From Candidatus Contendibacter sp. (lineage in GTDB: Bacteria > Pseudomonadota > Gammaproteobacteria > Competibacterales > Competibacteraceae): a stretch of DNA of 64,000 bases. The position numbers and the translations under genes are program-made. Position 1 is the first letter of the stretch. Every line of letters begins with the position of its first letter. A model generated the notes under the pieces. The model saw only the letters and a program-made list of their open reading frames with translations, did not search any database and was not told the origin of the DNA. The stretch lies in contig JARSSO010000010.1 in NCBI GenBank assembly GCA_029624765.1, forward strand, positions 1 to 64,000. Reading direction: 5' to 3'. Of the stretch, positions 29,121 through 38,425 are shown one piece after another.

Positions 29121-29675
29121 ATGCCAGCCAATTTCTGTCCGCAATGCGGCCAGCCGCTCCACGCCGCCAACGTCAACGGTCAACCCCGCCAGCGCTGTAT
29201 CGCCATCGACTGTGGTTACGTTCATTGGGACAATCCCGTCCCCGTCGTCGCCGCCATCGTCGAACTCGATGGGACGGTCATTCTGGCCCGCAACAAGAGC
29301 TGGCCGGAGAAAATGTACGGGCTGATCACCGGCTTTCTGGAAAAGGGGGAGGCGCCGGACGCGGCTGTTCGGCGCGAGGTACGGGAGGAACTGGGGCTGG
29401 ACGCCGTCGCCGCCCATTTCATCGGTAACTACGCCTTTTTCGAGATGAACCAGTTGATTCTGGCCTACCATGTCCCGACACGCGGCGAAATCGTTCTCGG
29501 CGAGGAATTGGCCGATTTCAGGCGGGTACCGGTCGACCGGTTGAAACCCTGGACCATCGGGACCGGCCCCGCCGTCCGCGACTGGCTGACGGCGCGGCGC
29601 GGCCAGTCGTCGGAACCGATGGAAAGTCACGCCGCCGTCCGCGACTGGCTGGCGAATCAAACTCCTAAACCCTGA
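29121..29675 (+). CDS. NUDIX hydrolase with N-terminal zinc ribbon
   Basis: 184 residues. CPQC (6-9) and a second Cys pair region (RCIAIDCGYVHW) form a zinc ribbon as in NudC-like proteins. The Nudix box is complete: GFLEKGEAPDAAVRREVREELGL. It probably hydrolyses a nucleotide diphosphate-linked compound; the substrate is unknown, and the NudC NADH-specific SQPWPFPxS motif is not seen. The 18-base sequence encoding AVRDWL is repeated 63 bases apart near the 3' end (29571 and 29634), so the C-terminus may have been extended by duplication. Confidence 0.88.
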   Translation: MPANFCPQCGQPLHAANVNGQPRQRCIAIDCGYVHWDNPVPVVAAIVELDGTVILARNKSWPEKMYGLITGFLEKGEAPDAAVRREVREELGLDAVAAHFIGNYAFFEMNQLILAYHVPTRGEIVLGEELADFRRVPVDRLKPWTIGTGPAVRDWLTARRGQSSEPMESHAAVRDWLANQTPKP

Positions 29676-29689
29676 CAGGTTCCATTCCC

Positions 29690-30607
29690 ATGCTTGCCTT
29701 TCTGCCCGCCCCCCTTCGCGGGGCGCTGGGTTTTCTGCTGTTCGTTCTCAACACTCTGCTCTGGTGTACGCCGCTTTATCTCGTGCTCCTGCTCAAGCTC
29801 GCCATTCCCCGGTCCGGCTGGCGCGAGTTCCACGCCCGCCTGCTGACGCGGATCGCCGAGGCCTGGATCGATGGCAACAATCTGATCATCGATCTGACTC
29901 AACGCATCGAATGGGACATGGCGGGTCTGGAGGGATTGCGACGCGACGAATGGTATCTGGTGGGCTCCAACCATCAGTCCTGGGTGGACATCGTGGTGTT
30001 GCAACGGGTCTTCAATCACCGCATCCCCTTCCTAAAGTTCTTTATCAAGCAGCCGCTGATCTGGGTGCCGGTGCTGGGCGGCGCCTGGTGGGCGCTGGAT
30101 TTTCCGTTCATGAAGCGTCACTCGGCGGCTTACCTGGCCCGGCATCCCGAAGCGCGCGACCAGGACTGGGAAACCACCCGCCGGCTATGCGCGCGGTTCC
30201 GCGACACGCCGACCGCCATCCTCAATTTCCTGGAAGGCACCCGTTTTCGCGCTGACAAGCACGCCCGGCAGCAATCGCCCTACCGCCATCTGTTGCGCCC
30301 CAAGGTCGGTGGGCTGGCGTTTACCCTGGAGGCGCTGCCCGACCGGTTGGGCACCCTGCTGGACGTAACGCTGGTCTACCCGGACGGTTATTCCACCTTC
30401 CTGGATTTGTTCATGGGCCGCATCCGCCGGGTGGTCGTGCGGATTCGCTCGCTGCCGATTCCCGCCCCGCTGCTTGGCGGCGACTACCGCAACGATCCCG
30501 CGTTTCGGACGGCGATGCAAAACTGGGTCGGCCGGATCTGGGCCGAGAAGGATGCGTTGATCGACGAGCTGCGACGCGGCGCCGGAGCCGCTGGAGTTCC
30601 CGGGTGA
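29690..30607 (+). CDS. PlsC-like acyltransferase (YihG family)
   Basis: 305 residues. One N-terminal hydrophobic segment (LGFLLFVLNTLLWCTPLYLVLLLKL) precedes the acyltransferase domain, with NHQSWVD (the HX4D motif), FIKQPLIWVPVLGGAWWALDFPFMKR, and FLEGTRFR (motif III). YihG-like enzymes add acyl chains to lysophospholipids. It follows the NUDIX gene by 14 bases. Confidence 0.88.
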   Translation: MLAFLPAPLRGALGFLLFVLNTLLWCTPLYLVLLLKLAIPRSGWREFHARLLTRIAEAWIDGNNLIIDLTQRIEWDMAGLEGLRRDEWYLVGSNHQSWVDIVVLQRVFNHRIPFLKFFIKQPLIWVPVLGGAWWALDFPFMKRHSAAYLARHPEARDQDWETTRRLCARFRDTPTAILNFLEGTRFRADKHARQQSPYRHLLRPKVGGLAFTLEALPDRLGTLLDVTLVYPDGYSTFLDLFMGRIRRVVVRIRSLPIPAPLLGGDYRNDPAFRTAMQNWVGRIWAEKDALIDELRRGAGAAGVPG

Positions 30608-30610
30608 TTT

Positions 30611-30629
30611 CCGGCGAAAAGCTCGCCGG
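30611..30629. terminator. Hairpin between convergent acyltransferase and ptsI genes
   Basis: CCGGCGA (30611-30617) and TCGCCGG (30623-30629) form a perfect 7-bp stem with loop AAAGC, starting 3 bases after the acyltransferase stop. There is no T-run, so termination is only likely. Confidence 0.4.
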
Positions 30630-30683
30630 GTGGGCGATGGGTCGCGCCGCGCGGCGTCCTATCCGCCCCGCTCCGAAAAGCGC

Positions 30684-32438
30684 CTAGTTCTGCGCGATGT
30701 CCTTGAGGATTTCGGCGTATTTTTCGGCGTCGGTGGTGCGCAGCAGACGCTGGATCGTCTCGGCCAGCGCGCCGACATGGCTGTCCTGAATCGCGCGCTT
30801 GACCTCCAGCAGGTTGCTGGGATGCATGCTGAACTCGGTCAGGCCCAGGCCCAGCAGCAGGCGAGTGTAGCGCGGATCGCCGGCCATTTCCCCGCACAGG
30901 CTGACCGGGATGCCGGCCCGGCGTCCGGCGCGCAGGGTGTTGCGGATCAGGGTCAGCACGGCCGGGTGCAACGGGTCGTACAGATAGTTGATCTCGTCGT
31001 CCACCCGGTCGATGGCCAGGGTGTACTGAATCAGATCGTTGGTGCCGATGGACAGGAAGTCGAGATAACGGGCGAACTGGTCCGCGCACACCGCCGCCGC
31101 CGGAATCTCGATCATTCCGCCGACCGGCAACTTGTCGTCGAACGCCAGGCCGCGGTCGCGCAGTTCCTGCTTGGTCTCCGCCACCAGCCGCAAGACCTGG
31201 AACACCTCGTGGATGGCGCAGAGCATCGGGATCATCATGCGCACCGGGCCGTGGGCCGAGGCTCGCAAAATGGCCCGCAACTGCGGACGGAACATCGCCA
31301 GATCCTTCAGGCACATCCGAATCGCCCGCAGGCCCAGCGCGGGATTGGTGCAGACCGGCCCGCTGCGAACGCCGTCCACCTGCTTGTCCGCGCCCAGGTC
31401 GGCGGTGCGGATGGTGACCGGCTTGCCCTCCAGGGTCTTGATCACGTGCAGGTAGGAGGCCAGGTGTTCCTCCTCGTCGGGCACGTCGGTACGGTTCATG
31501 AACAAAAATTCGGTTCGGTACAAACCGATGCCGTCGGCCGCCACCTCCCGCACCGCAAGGGCGTCCTCGGGTAGTTCGATGTTGGCGTGCAAGTGGATCG
31601 AAACGCCGTCGCGAGTGACCGCCGGCTGGCCCTTGAGCTTGTTCAACTCGCGCTGCTCGCGGCGCTCCTGCTGCTGCTTGTGGCGGTAATAGCGCAGGAT
31701 GCGTTCGTCCAGCCCGACCAGGATGACCCCCTGGCGGCCATCCACGATCACCGGCTCGTCGATGCCCAGATAAGCGCGGGCGTTGCGGGCGCCCACCACC
31801 GCCGGAATGCCCAGGCTGCGCGCCAGAATGGCGGTGTGCGACAGCGGACCGCCGTACTCGGTGACGAAGGCCAGCACGCCCTGATGCTGCATCAGGATGG
31901 TGTCGGCCGGCGTCAGGTCGTCGGCGACCACGATCCGGCCTTCCAGCCGGCTGGCCACCAGTTCGGCATAGCCAGGATCGTTGAGATAGGCGGGGTCCTC
32001 GGCCAGCAGGATGCGTTGAATTCGCCGCACCACATGGTCGACGTCGTCCTTGCGGGTGCGCAGATAGGGATCGTCCATGTCGTCGAACACCTGCACCAGC
32101 GAATCGCGCTGGATTTTCAACGCCCATTCGGCATTACAGCGGTGGGTGCGGATCAGCCGGATCGGCGCCTCGGTGAAGGTGGCGTCTTCCAGCATGAGCA
32201 GGTGGGTATCGATGAAAGCGGTGACGTCGCTGGGCGCGGTCGCCGGAATCCGCGTCCGGATATCCCGCAACTGCTGGCGGGCCATGGCCAGACCGCTCAG
32301 AAAGCGTTGAATCTCATCCTCAACGATGGCGTCCGGGATGGTGTACTCGGTGATTTCCGGTTGGTTGCGCTCCAGCAGATACGTTCTGCCGATCGCGTAT
32401 CCCCGGGAAACGCCGATGCCATGCAGCGAAAACGGCAC
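30684..32438 (-). CDS. ptsI: PTS enzyme I (phosphoenolpyruvate-protein phosphotransferase)
   Basis: 584 residues, the length of EI without the GAF domain of PtsP. The phosphorylated His201 lies in GGPLSHTAILARSLGIPAVVG. PEP-binding LYRTEFLFMNR, GGMIEIPAA, FSIGTNDLIQYTLA-type block and LCGEMAGD are present. It passes phosphate from PEP to HPr. No sugar-specific EIIBC is in the window; with ptsN, HPr and hprK nearby it probably feeds a regulatory PTS. Confidence 0.94.
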   Translation of the reverse strand: MPFSLHGIGVSRGYAIGRTYLLERNQPEITEYTIPDAIVEDEIQRFLSGLAMARQQLRDIRTRIPATAPSDVTAFIDTHLLMLEDATFTEAPIRLIRTHRCNAEWALKIQRDSLVQVFDDMDDPYLRTRKDDVDHVVRRIQRILLAEDPAYLNDPGYAELVASRLEGRIVVADDLTPADTILMQHQGVLAFVTEYGGPLSHTAILARSLGIPAVVGARNARAYLGIDEPVIVDGRQGVILVGLDERILRYYRHKQQQERREQRELNKLKGQPAVTRDGVSIHLHANIELPEDALAVREVAADGIGLYRTEFLFMNRTDVPDEEEHLASYLHVIKTLEGKPVTIRTADLGADKQVDGVRSGPVCTNPALGLRAIRMCLKDLAMFRPQLRAILRASAHGPVRMMIPMLCAIHEVFQVLRLVAETKQELRDRGLAFDDKLPVGGMIEIPAAAVCADQFARYLDFLSIGTNDLIQYTLAIDRVDDEINYLYDPLHPAVLTLIRNTLRAGRRAGIPVSLCGEMAGDPRYTRLLLGLGLTEFSMHPSNLLEVKRAIQDSHVGALAETIQRLLRTTDAEKYAEILKDIAQN

Positions 32439-32450
32439 GGAGCAGCCCTC

Positions 32451-32750
32451 TCATTCGTCTTCGTCAAAACGGCGACGGACCAGATCGTCCAGATGCTCAA
32501 GCGCCTGCTCGGCTTCAGGGCCACTGGCGCACAACTCCAGCCGGGCGCCGCGAGCGGCGGCCAGCATCATCACCCCCATGATACTCTTGCCGTTGACTTC
32601 GCGCCCGCCGCGCAGCAGCCGAATCTCGGCATCGAAACCGGCCGCCAGGGTGACGAACTTGGCGGCGGCGCGGGCGTGCAATCCCAGTTTGTTGATGATG
32701 ACGATTTCCCGTTTCAACACCCCGGCGTCCTCCTGATCGGCGGTCGACAT
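32451..32750 (-). CDS. HPr-family phosphocarrier protein
   Basis: 99 residues. His25 in KLGLHARAA is the EI-phosphorylated residue, and Ser56 in NGKSIMGVM is the counterpart of HPr Ser46, the target of HprK. Keeping this serine next to an hprK gene suggests dual control. It lies 12 bases upstream of ptsI. Confidence 0.92.
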   Translation of the reverse strand: MSTADQEDAGVLKREIVIINKLGLHARAAAKFVTLAAGFDAEIRLLRGGREVNGKSIMGVMMLAAARGARLELCASGPEAEQALEHLDDLVRRRFDEDE

Positions 32751-32772
32751 GACGTCGTGGTCTGGCTCTTCA

Positions 32773-33630
32773 TTATTTTAGTTCTCGATGACGAACCATG
32801 ACATAGTCGCGCGTTGCGTTGAAGCGGCGGGCCAGGGCGGCGGCGACGAAGACCGAGCGATGCTGGCCACCGGTGCAGCCGATGGCCACCGTCAGATAGC
32901 TGCGGTCGCTGGCCTCGAAGCGCGGCAGCCACGCCTCCAGAAACCGGCACAGATCGGCGACCATGGCCATCGCCTCCGGCTGGCGCGCGAGGAATTCGAT
33001 GACGGGCGGGTCCAGCCCGGTCAGCGGGCGCAGCGACGGCTCCCAGTGGGGGTTGGGCAGACAACGGACGTCGAAGACGAAATCAGCGTCGGCCGGTACC
33101 CCGTTCTTGAAACCGAAGGATTCGAACAGCAGCGACATCACTTCGCGCGGCGTCTCGTGGAGGCGGGCGCGCAGAAGTTCGCGCAATTGGTAGATATGGG
33201 TTTCGCTGGTGTCGATGATCAGATCGGCGCTGGCGACGATCGGCTCCAGCAGGCGTCGCTCCCGGCGAATCGCCTCGCGCAGGGGAATGCTGCCCACGTC
33301 CAGGGGGTGCCGCCGGCGGGTTTCGCTGTAACGCTTGAGCAGAATCTCGTCGTTCGCCTGCAGGAACAACACCTCGACGTTGAACTCGCCGGCGCGCAGG
33401 TCGGCGAGCGTGGCGGGAAACCGGTCCAGATCGTCGATGAAATTGCGCGCGTCCACGCCCACCGCCACCGTCGGCGGCGGACGGTCGCCGGACGCGAGGA
33501 TTTCCCGCGCCAGCGGCAGGATCAGTTTGAACGGCAGGTTGTCGACGCAGTAGTAGTCCAGATCTTCGAGGGTCTGCAAGGCGATGGTCTTGCCGGATCC
33601 CGACAGGCCGCTGACGATGATTATTCGCAT
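32773..33630 (-). CDS. rapZ: RNase adapter protein RapZ (YvcJ family nucleotide-binding protein)
   Basis: 285 residues from ATG 33630 (MRIIIVSGLSGSGKT). Walker A GLSGSGKT (8-15), DNLPFKL, and the C-terminal CTGGQHRSV region are conserved. In E. coli RapZ senses glucosamine-6-phosphate and guides RNase E to the sRNA GlmZ. The start overlaps the hprK end by 10 bases. Confidence 0.94.
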   Translation of the reverse strand: MRIIIVSGLSGSGKTIALQTLEDLDYYCVDNLPFKLILPLAREILASGDRPPPTVAVGVDARNFIDDLDRFPATLADLRAGEFNVEVLFLQANDEILLKRYSETRRRHPLDVGSIPLREAIRRERRLLEPIVASADLIIDTSETHIYQLRELLRARLHETPREVMSLLFESFGFKNGVPADADFVFDVRCLPNPHWEPSLRPLTGLDPPVIEFLARQPEAMAMVADLCRFLEAWLPRFEASDRSYLTVAIGCTGGQHRSVFVAAALARRFNATRDYVMVRHRELK

Positions 33631-34565
33631 GGCGCGGCCCTGGCCATGGTTTTTTCCACCCGCGCCATCAAATCCTGTTCGGCGCAATAGCCCCCCAGCC
33701 GCAGGATATGGTCGCGCACCGCGCACTCCACCAATACCGCCAGATTGCGACCGGGTGCGATCGGCAGGGTGATCACCGGCACGCCCACGCCCAGGATAAC
33801 CCGGGTGTCGCGCAAGCCCCGCAAGCGGGATTCGGCCGGCGGTGCGATATCCTCCAGCTTGACCAGATGGATGATCAGCCGCACCCGTTTGTTGCGCTTG
33901 ATGGCGCTGTCGCCGAACATGCGGCGGATGTTGAGAATGCCCAGCCCACGTACTTCCAGCAAGTCGCTTAAGGTGGGCGGACAGGCGCCTTCCAGAATGT
34001 CGGGCGCCACCCGGGTCAGGGTCGGGGTGTCGTCGGCGATCAGGCGATGGCCCCGGCTGATCAGCTCCAGGGCCAGTTCACTCTTGCCCACGCCGCTGCC
34101 GCCGGTGATCAACAGCCCCATGCCGAATACTTCCAGCAACTCGCCGTGGACGACAGTGGAGGCTTCCAGCCCGTGTCGGTAGCTTTCGAGCCGGTCGAGA
34201 ACGACCGCCAGGGCGGCCGGGCTATACCAGAGCGGAACGCCGGCGGCGTCGGCGCCGGGCCGTAATACTTCAACCAACTCAAACTCGCCACACACCAGAA
34301 TGGCGCCAGTCGCAGCTCCCAACAGACAGTCGAGCAATTCCAGGCGGGTCGCCGATCCCAGCCGGTTCAGAAAGGCGCGCTCGTCGGGGCCGAGAATCTG
34401 CAATCGAGCCGTCTGGACCCAGTTGAGCCGGCCATACAGCGGCGCGCTGGCCTCGACCGGAGACCACAGAATGCGATCGGCCCCGGCCATGCCTCCGATC
34501 CAGCGCAGGTCCAGCACGGTTTCCAGTCCCTGAAAGACCGCCTGGGCACGCAAGGGCAGGTTCAT
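33621..34565 (-). CDS. hprK: HPr kinase/phosphorylase
   Basis: 314 residues. His140 in VVHGELLEVFG, Walker A GGSGVGKS (155-162), LIADDTPTL and the signature LEVRGLGILNIRRMFG identify HprK. It phosphorylates, and dephosphorylates, the regulatory serine of HPr. Enteric bacteria lack it; here it is coupled by overlaps to ptsN (4 bases) and rapZ (10 bases). Confidence 0.94.
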   Translation of the reverse strand: MNLPLRAQAVFQGLETVLDLRWIGGMAGADRILWSPVEASAPLYGRLNWVQTARLQILGPDERAFLNRLGSATRLELLDCLLGAATGAILVCGEFELVEVLRPGADAAGVPLWYSPAALAVVLDRLESYRHGLEASTVVHGELLEVFGMGLLITGGSGVGKSELALELISRGHRLIADDTPTLTRVAPDILEGACPPTLSDLLEVRGLGILNIRRMFGDSAIKRNKRVRLIIHLVKLEDIAPPAESRLRGLRDTRVILGVGVPVITLPIAPGRNLAVLVECAVRDHILRLGGYCAEQDLMARVEKTMARAAPCE

Positions 34566-35035
34566 GGCGGAATCGCCGCAGTCGGTTTCCAGTCCCGGAA
34601 TTGCTCGAACAGCGCCTGGTCGGCGACGGTTTCGCGCAGCCGCCGACAGAAAGCCCGGTCGCTGAACATCTCCGCCAGGTAAGCAAGAATCTTGAGATGC
34701 TCGTCGGTATAGTGATCCGGCACCAGCAGACCGAACACCAGATCCACCGGTTGCCGGTCGATGGCGTCGAAATCGACGCCCTGCTTGAGTTTGACGAAGG
34801 CGCCGATGGCCCGCTGGCTTTGAACGAACCGGCCGTGGGGCAAGGCGACGCCATGGCCCAGACCCGTGCTGCCCAGGCGTTCTCGACCGATCAGGCTGTC
34901 GAAAATCGGTCGAGCCGTCAGATCGGCCTGCCCCTTGGCCAGCAGTTCGCTCAACACCTCGATGACCCGCTTCTTGCTGGTCACCTCGCTGTCGCAGACG
35001 ATCCGCTCGCGGGTAATCAGGTCCGTGATGTCCAT
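34562..35035 (-). CDS. ptsN: PTS IIA-like nitrogen regulatory protein
   Basis: 157 residues of PTS EIIA type 2. His67 in GHGVALPHGRF is the phosphorylation site. EIIA-Ntr controls potassium transport and other targets according to its phosphorylation state. The typical rpoN-hpf-ptsN order is kept. Confidence 0.94.
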   Translation of the reverse strand: MDITDLITRERIVCDSEVTSKKRVIEVLSELLAKGQADLTARPIFDSLIGRERLGSTGLGHGVALPHGRFVQSQRAIGAFVKLKQGVDFDAIDRQPVDLVFGLLVPDHYTDEHLKILAYLAEMFSDRAFCRRLRETVADQALFEQFRDWKPTAAIPP

Positions 35036-35051
35036 CGCCGGGCCCCCGCCC

Positions 35052-35375
35052 TCAGGGTTGGGGATAATCGCGCGCTTTTTCGCCGCGATGCTTGTCGGTC
35101 ATCTTTTCCTTGTGCCGCTTGATTTGCCGGTCGATCTTGTCGCTCAGAGCGTCGATGGCGGCGTACAGATCCTCGTCCACCGCGTCGGCGTAGATCTCGT
35201 TGCCGGCCACGTGGATGGTGGCCTCGGCCTTCTGGCGCAGTTTTTCGACGCTGAGGATCACCTGGGCGCTGGTGACGTTGTCGAAATGCCGCTCGATGCG
35301 CTCCAGCTTGCCGTGCACGTAATCGTGCAGCGCCTGGGTGATTTCCACATGGTGTCCGCTCAGTTTGATTTGCAT
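35052..35375 (-). CDS. hpf: Ribosome hibernation promoting factor, short form
   Basis: 107 residues from ATG 35375 (MQIKLSGHHVEITQALHDYV); an in-frame start at 35423 adds residues outside the family. KLERIERHFDNVTSAQVIL and the basic end KHKEKMTDKHRGEK match short HPF, which binds 30S subunits and promotes 100S dimers with the help of RMF. The 220 bases to rpoN show no gene. Confidence 0.93.
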   Translation of the reverse strand: MQIKLSGHHVEITQALHDYVHGKLERIERHFDNVTSAQVILSVEKLRQKAEATIHVAGNEIYADAVDEDLYAAIDALSDKIDRQIKRHKEKMTDKHRGEKARDYPQP

Positions 35376-35598
35376 GGCATGAACTGCCTTCGAGAAAGTG
35401 AACAAAGGAGTTTGACGTTCCATTCCTGCCCCGAATTCCCAAGCCCGCGGTTTTCGGGTCTGACAGGCGTGACCTTCACGACGCTGGACGGCGTGCCGCC
35501 CAGCGCGCGCTACGTTGCCGGGGCATTGGCCGCCGGCGGGGCCGTTACGGTGGCCAGCCGTGCCGGATCGGTCGTCGATGCCGACGACCGCGCCGTTT

Positions 35599-37065
35599 CT
35601 AGACCAGCCGCTTGCGATCCGAGGACGAGGGAACGGCCATCGCTTCCCGGTATTTTGCCACCGTCCGTCGCGCCACTTGAATCCCCTCCGCCTCGAGCAG
35701 CTTGGCGATTTTGTCGTCGCTGAGCGGCTTGCCGGGATCCTCGGCCTGGATCAGCTTGCGGATCATGGCGCGGATGGCGGTGGAGGAACACTCACCGCCG
35801 TCGCGGGTGCCAACGTGGCTGGAGAAAAAATACTTCAGCTCGTAAAGGCCCCGTGGGGTGTGCATGTACTTCTGCGTGGTTACCCGCGAGATGGTGGATT
35901 CGTGCATGCCCAGCACCTCGGCGATGTCGCGCAGAATCAGCGGCTTCATGTGTTCGTCGCCCTTTTCCAGAAACTCGCGCTGGCGCTCGACGATGCAGGT
36001 CGCCACCTTGAGCAGGGTCTCGTTGCGATTTTGCAGGCTTTTCAGGAACCAGCGCGCTTCCTGCAAGTGGTTTCTAAGGCAGGCGCCGTCGCCGCTTTGA
36101 CCGGCCTGACGCGCCAGAGCGGCGTAGCGGGCGTTGATCCGCACTTTGGGCGTGCTCTCGGGGTTCAGCTCGACCCGCCAGGCGGCGCGCTGGCGGTAGA
36201 CCAGCACATCCGGAACGACGTATTGCGGCGCGGCGTCGGACCGGGAGGCGCCGGGATGGGGGTTCAACGACTGGATCAGGCCGACGATGGCTTGCAGCGC
36301 CTCGCGCGAAACCTTCAAGCGTCGCATCAGGGTGCTGAAGTCGTGGTCGGCCAGCAGTTCCAGATGCTGTTCGACCAGCCGGCGGGCTTCGGTCAGCCAC
36401 GGCGTGTCCGTCGGCAGGACATCCAGTTGCAGCAGCAGGCATTCCGCCGGCGTGCGGGCGCCAACGCCTTGGGGATCGAAACGCTGAACCTGCCTGAGCA
36501 CCGCCTCGACCTCGGCCGGCGTCACCGCGAATTCGCCGCGCAGTCCCTGGCCGATTTCCGCCAGCGACAGCGTCAGATAGCCGGACTCGTCGATGGCGTC
36601 GATGATCGCGGTGGCGATCGCCATGTCGCGGTCGTTGAACGGGGTCAGCCGCATTTGCCAATACAGATAGTCGCGCAGCGATTCGCCGCCGCCGGCGTAG
36701 CGCTCGTAGGGGTCCCAGTCCTCGTCCTCGCCCCGCGAATAGCGGGTCTCGCCATCATACGACTCGTAGATGTCTTCCCAGGCGCTATCCACCGGCAGCT
36801 CGTCGGGCAGGGTGGCGTCGGTCGAGGCAGGGTTGATCTCGGTTTCGGCGCGGGTATCCGCCGCCACCTGGGCCGCCAGGGTCTCCGGCCGCACCGGCAG
36901 CTCCTGCGGTTCGTCGCTCCGTTCCAGCATCAGGTTGGAGTCGAGGATGGTTTGCACCTCCACCTGAAGATCCAGGCTGGATAGCTGCAACAAGCGAATC
37001 GCCTGTTGCAGTTGGGGGGTCATGGTGAGTTGCTGACCCAGGCGCAGTTGCAGTGACTGTCTCAT
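35599..37065 (-). CDS. rpoN: RNA polymerase sigma-54 factor
   Basis: 488 residues. The Gln/Leu-rich activator region (LRLGQQLTMTPQLQQAIRLLQ), acidic linker, core-binding domain, helix-turn-helix (VLGMHESTISRVTTQKYMHTPRG) and RpoN box ARRTVAKYRE near the end are present. It directs transcription from -24/-12 promoters with enhancer-binding proteins. Confidence 0.97.
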   Translation of the reverse strand: MRQSLQLRLGQQLTMTPQLQQAIRLLQLSSLDLQVEVQTILDSNLMLERSDEPQELPVRPETLAAQVAADTRAETEINPASTDATLPDELPVDSAWEDIYESYDGETRYSRGEDEDWDPYERYAGGGESLRDYLYWQMRLTPFNDRDMAIATAIIDAIDESGYLTLSLAEIGQGLRGEFAVTPAEVEAVLRQVQRFDPQGVGARTPAECLLLQLDVLPTDTPWLTEARRLVEQHLELLADHDFSTLMRRLKVSREALQAIVGLIQSLNPHPGASRSDAAPQYVVPDVLVYRQRAAWRVELNPESTPKVRINARYAALARQAGQSGDGACLRNHLQEARWFLKSLQNRNETLLKVATCIVERQREFLEKGDEHMKPLILRDIAEVLGMHESTISRVTTQKYMHTPRGLYELKYFFSSHVGTRDGGECSSTAIRAMIRKLIQAEDPGKPLSDDKIAKLLEAEGIQVARRTVAKYREAMAVPSSSDRKRLV

Positions 37066-37172
37066 GGAAACTTGATCTTAAGCTCGGCCCGAACTCGGGA
37101 AACGCAATCCACCCCTCATTCTAGTCGGTTTTGCGCGCCATGACAGCCGCGCCGTGACCGCCGCGCGGCCGG

Positions 37173-37898
37173 TCACAATTGAAACGATTCGCCCAGATAG
37201 ACCTGGCGAACCTGCCGGTTGGCGAGAATCGCGGCGGGATCGCCCTCGGCGATCACCCGGCCTTCGTTCAGGATGTAGGCACGATCGCAGATACCCAGCA
37301 TTTCCCGGACGTTGTGATCGGTGATCAGCACCCCGATGCGGCGCTCGCGCAGATGCTCGATGATGCGCTGGATATCCAGAACCGACAAGGGGTCCACGCC
37401 GGCGAAGGGTTCGTCCAGCAGCACGAACGCCGGATCCGCCGCCAGCGCCCGGGCGATTTCCACCCGGCGGCGCTCGCCGCCCGACAGATTGATGCCCACG
37501 CTGTCGGTCAGGTGGCCGACATGCAGTTCGTGCAGCAGGTCCTCGGCCCGCGCCCGGCGCTCGGAACGGGAAAGGTCGCGGCGGGTTTCCAGAATCGCCA
37601 GCACGTTGTCCAACACCGTCAGCCGGCGGAACACCGACGGTTCCTGGGGCAGATAGCCGACGCCCAGCCGCGCCCGCGCGTGCATCGGCAGATGGGTCAG
37701 GTCAAGATCGTCCAGCAGTACCCGGCCCTCGTCGCAATGGATCAGCCCCACCATCATGTAAAAGCTGGTGGTCTTGCCGGCGCCGTTCGGTCCCAGCAGT
37801 CCGACCACCTCGCCGCTGGCGACCGTCAGCGACACCGCGTCCACCACCACGCGCTTGCGGTAACACTTGACGATTTCCTTGGCGATCAGTTGCGCCAC
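37173..37898 (-). CDS. lptB: LPS export ABC transporter ATP-binding protein
   Basis: 241 residues. Walker [11 protein letters not shown]-loop, signature [15 protein letters not shown], Walker [14 protein letters not shown] and switch His in ITDHNVRE. It powers LptFG to extract LPS and pass it along the LptC-A-D bridge. The start is 2 bases past lptA. Confidence 0.97.
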   Translation of the reverse strand: MAQLIAKEIVKCYRKRVVVDAVSLTVASGEVVGLLGPNGAGKTTSFYMMVGLIHCDEGRVLLDDLDLTHLPMHARARLGVGYLPQEPSVFRRLTVLDNVLAILETRRDLSRSERRARAEDLLHELHVGHLTDSVGINLSGGERRRVEIARALAADPAFVLLDEPFAGVDPLSVLDIQRIIEHLRERRIGVLITDHNVREMLGICDRAYILNEGRVIAEGDPAAILANRQVRQVYLGESFQL

Positions 37899-37900
37899 GC

Positions 37901-38425
37901 TCAGGGCTTCCGGGCTGCCGGCGGCGGATTTTTCGCCTGGGGCTGGATGGTGAACTGGATGCGGCCGTTGTCGCCGGCGCCACGCGCCCGCACCACGTCG
38001 CCCTTGAGATCGTATTCCACCCGCTCGCCAGTAAAGGTGTCCTGTCCCTGGGTTAGCTTGGCGCCGCCGCTCATGATCACCTTGGCGCCCACGACATCGT
38101 ATTCGACCCGCGGGCTGGCACCCTGGATTTCGGGCTTGTCCGCCGTCGGTCGATAGCGCAGGTTTACCGGAGCGCCAGTTGCCTCCATGCGCTGGAAATT
38201 GTTGTCCTTGACGTAAATGGTGACGGTGTCGGCGGTCAACCGCATCGAGCCCTGGGTGATGATCACGTTGCCTTCGTAGACGCTGACGCCGGTTTTCTGG
38301 TCCAACTGGCCGCGATTGGCCTCCAGTTGGATCGGCTGGGCGCGGTCTTCCGGCAGGGCGGCGACCAGCGGCGACGCCAGCGTCAGCGCGGCCGCCAACC
38401 CGAGCCTAGCGCTGGGGTGGTTCAT
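37901..38425 (-). CDS. lptA: LPS transport periplasmic protein LptA
   Basis: 174 residues with a signal peptide ([24 protein letters not shown]) and the OstA beta-jellyroll: [58 protein letters not shown]. It bridges the periplasm for LPS. Overlaps lptC by 20 bases. Confidence 0.94.
   Translation of the reverse strand: MNHPSARLGLAAALTLASPLVAALPEDRAQPIQLEANRGQLDQKTGVSVYEGNVIITQGSMRLTADTVTIYVKDNNFQRMEATGAPVNLRYRPTADKPEIQGASPRVEYDVVGAKVIMSGGAKLTQGQDTFTGERVEYDLKGDVVRARGAGDNGRIQFTIQPQAKNPPPAARKP

Noticed and set aside
28953..29660. 235-codon minus-strand frame opposite the NUDIX gene
   Set aside because: The + strand encodes a full zinc ribbon and Nudix box; the antisense frame has none.
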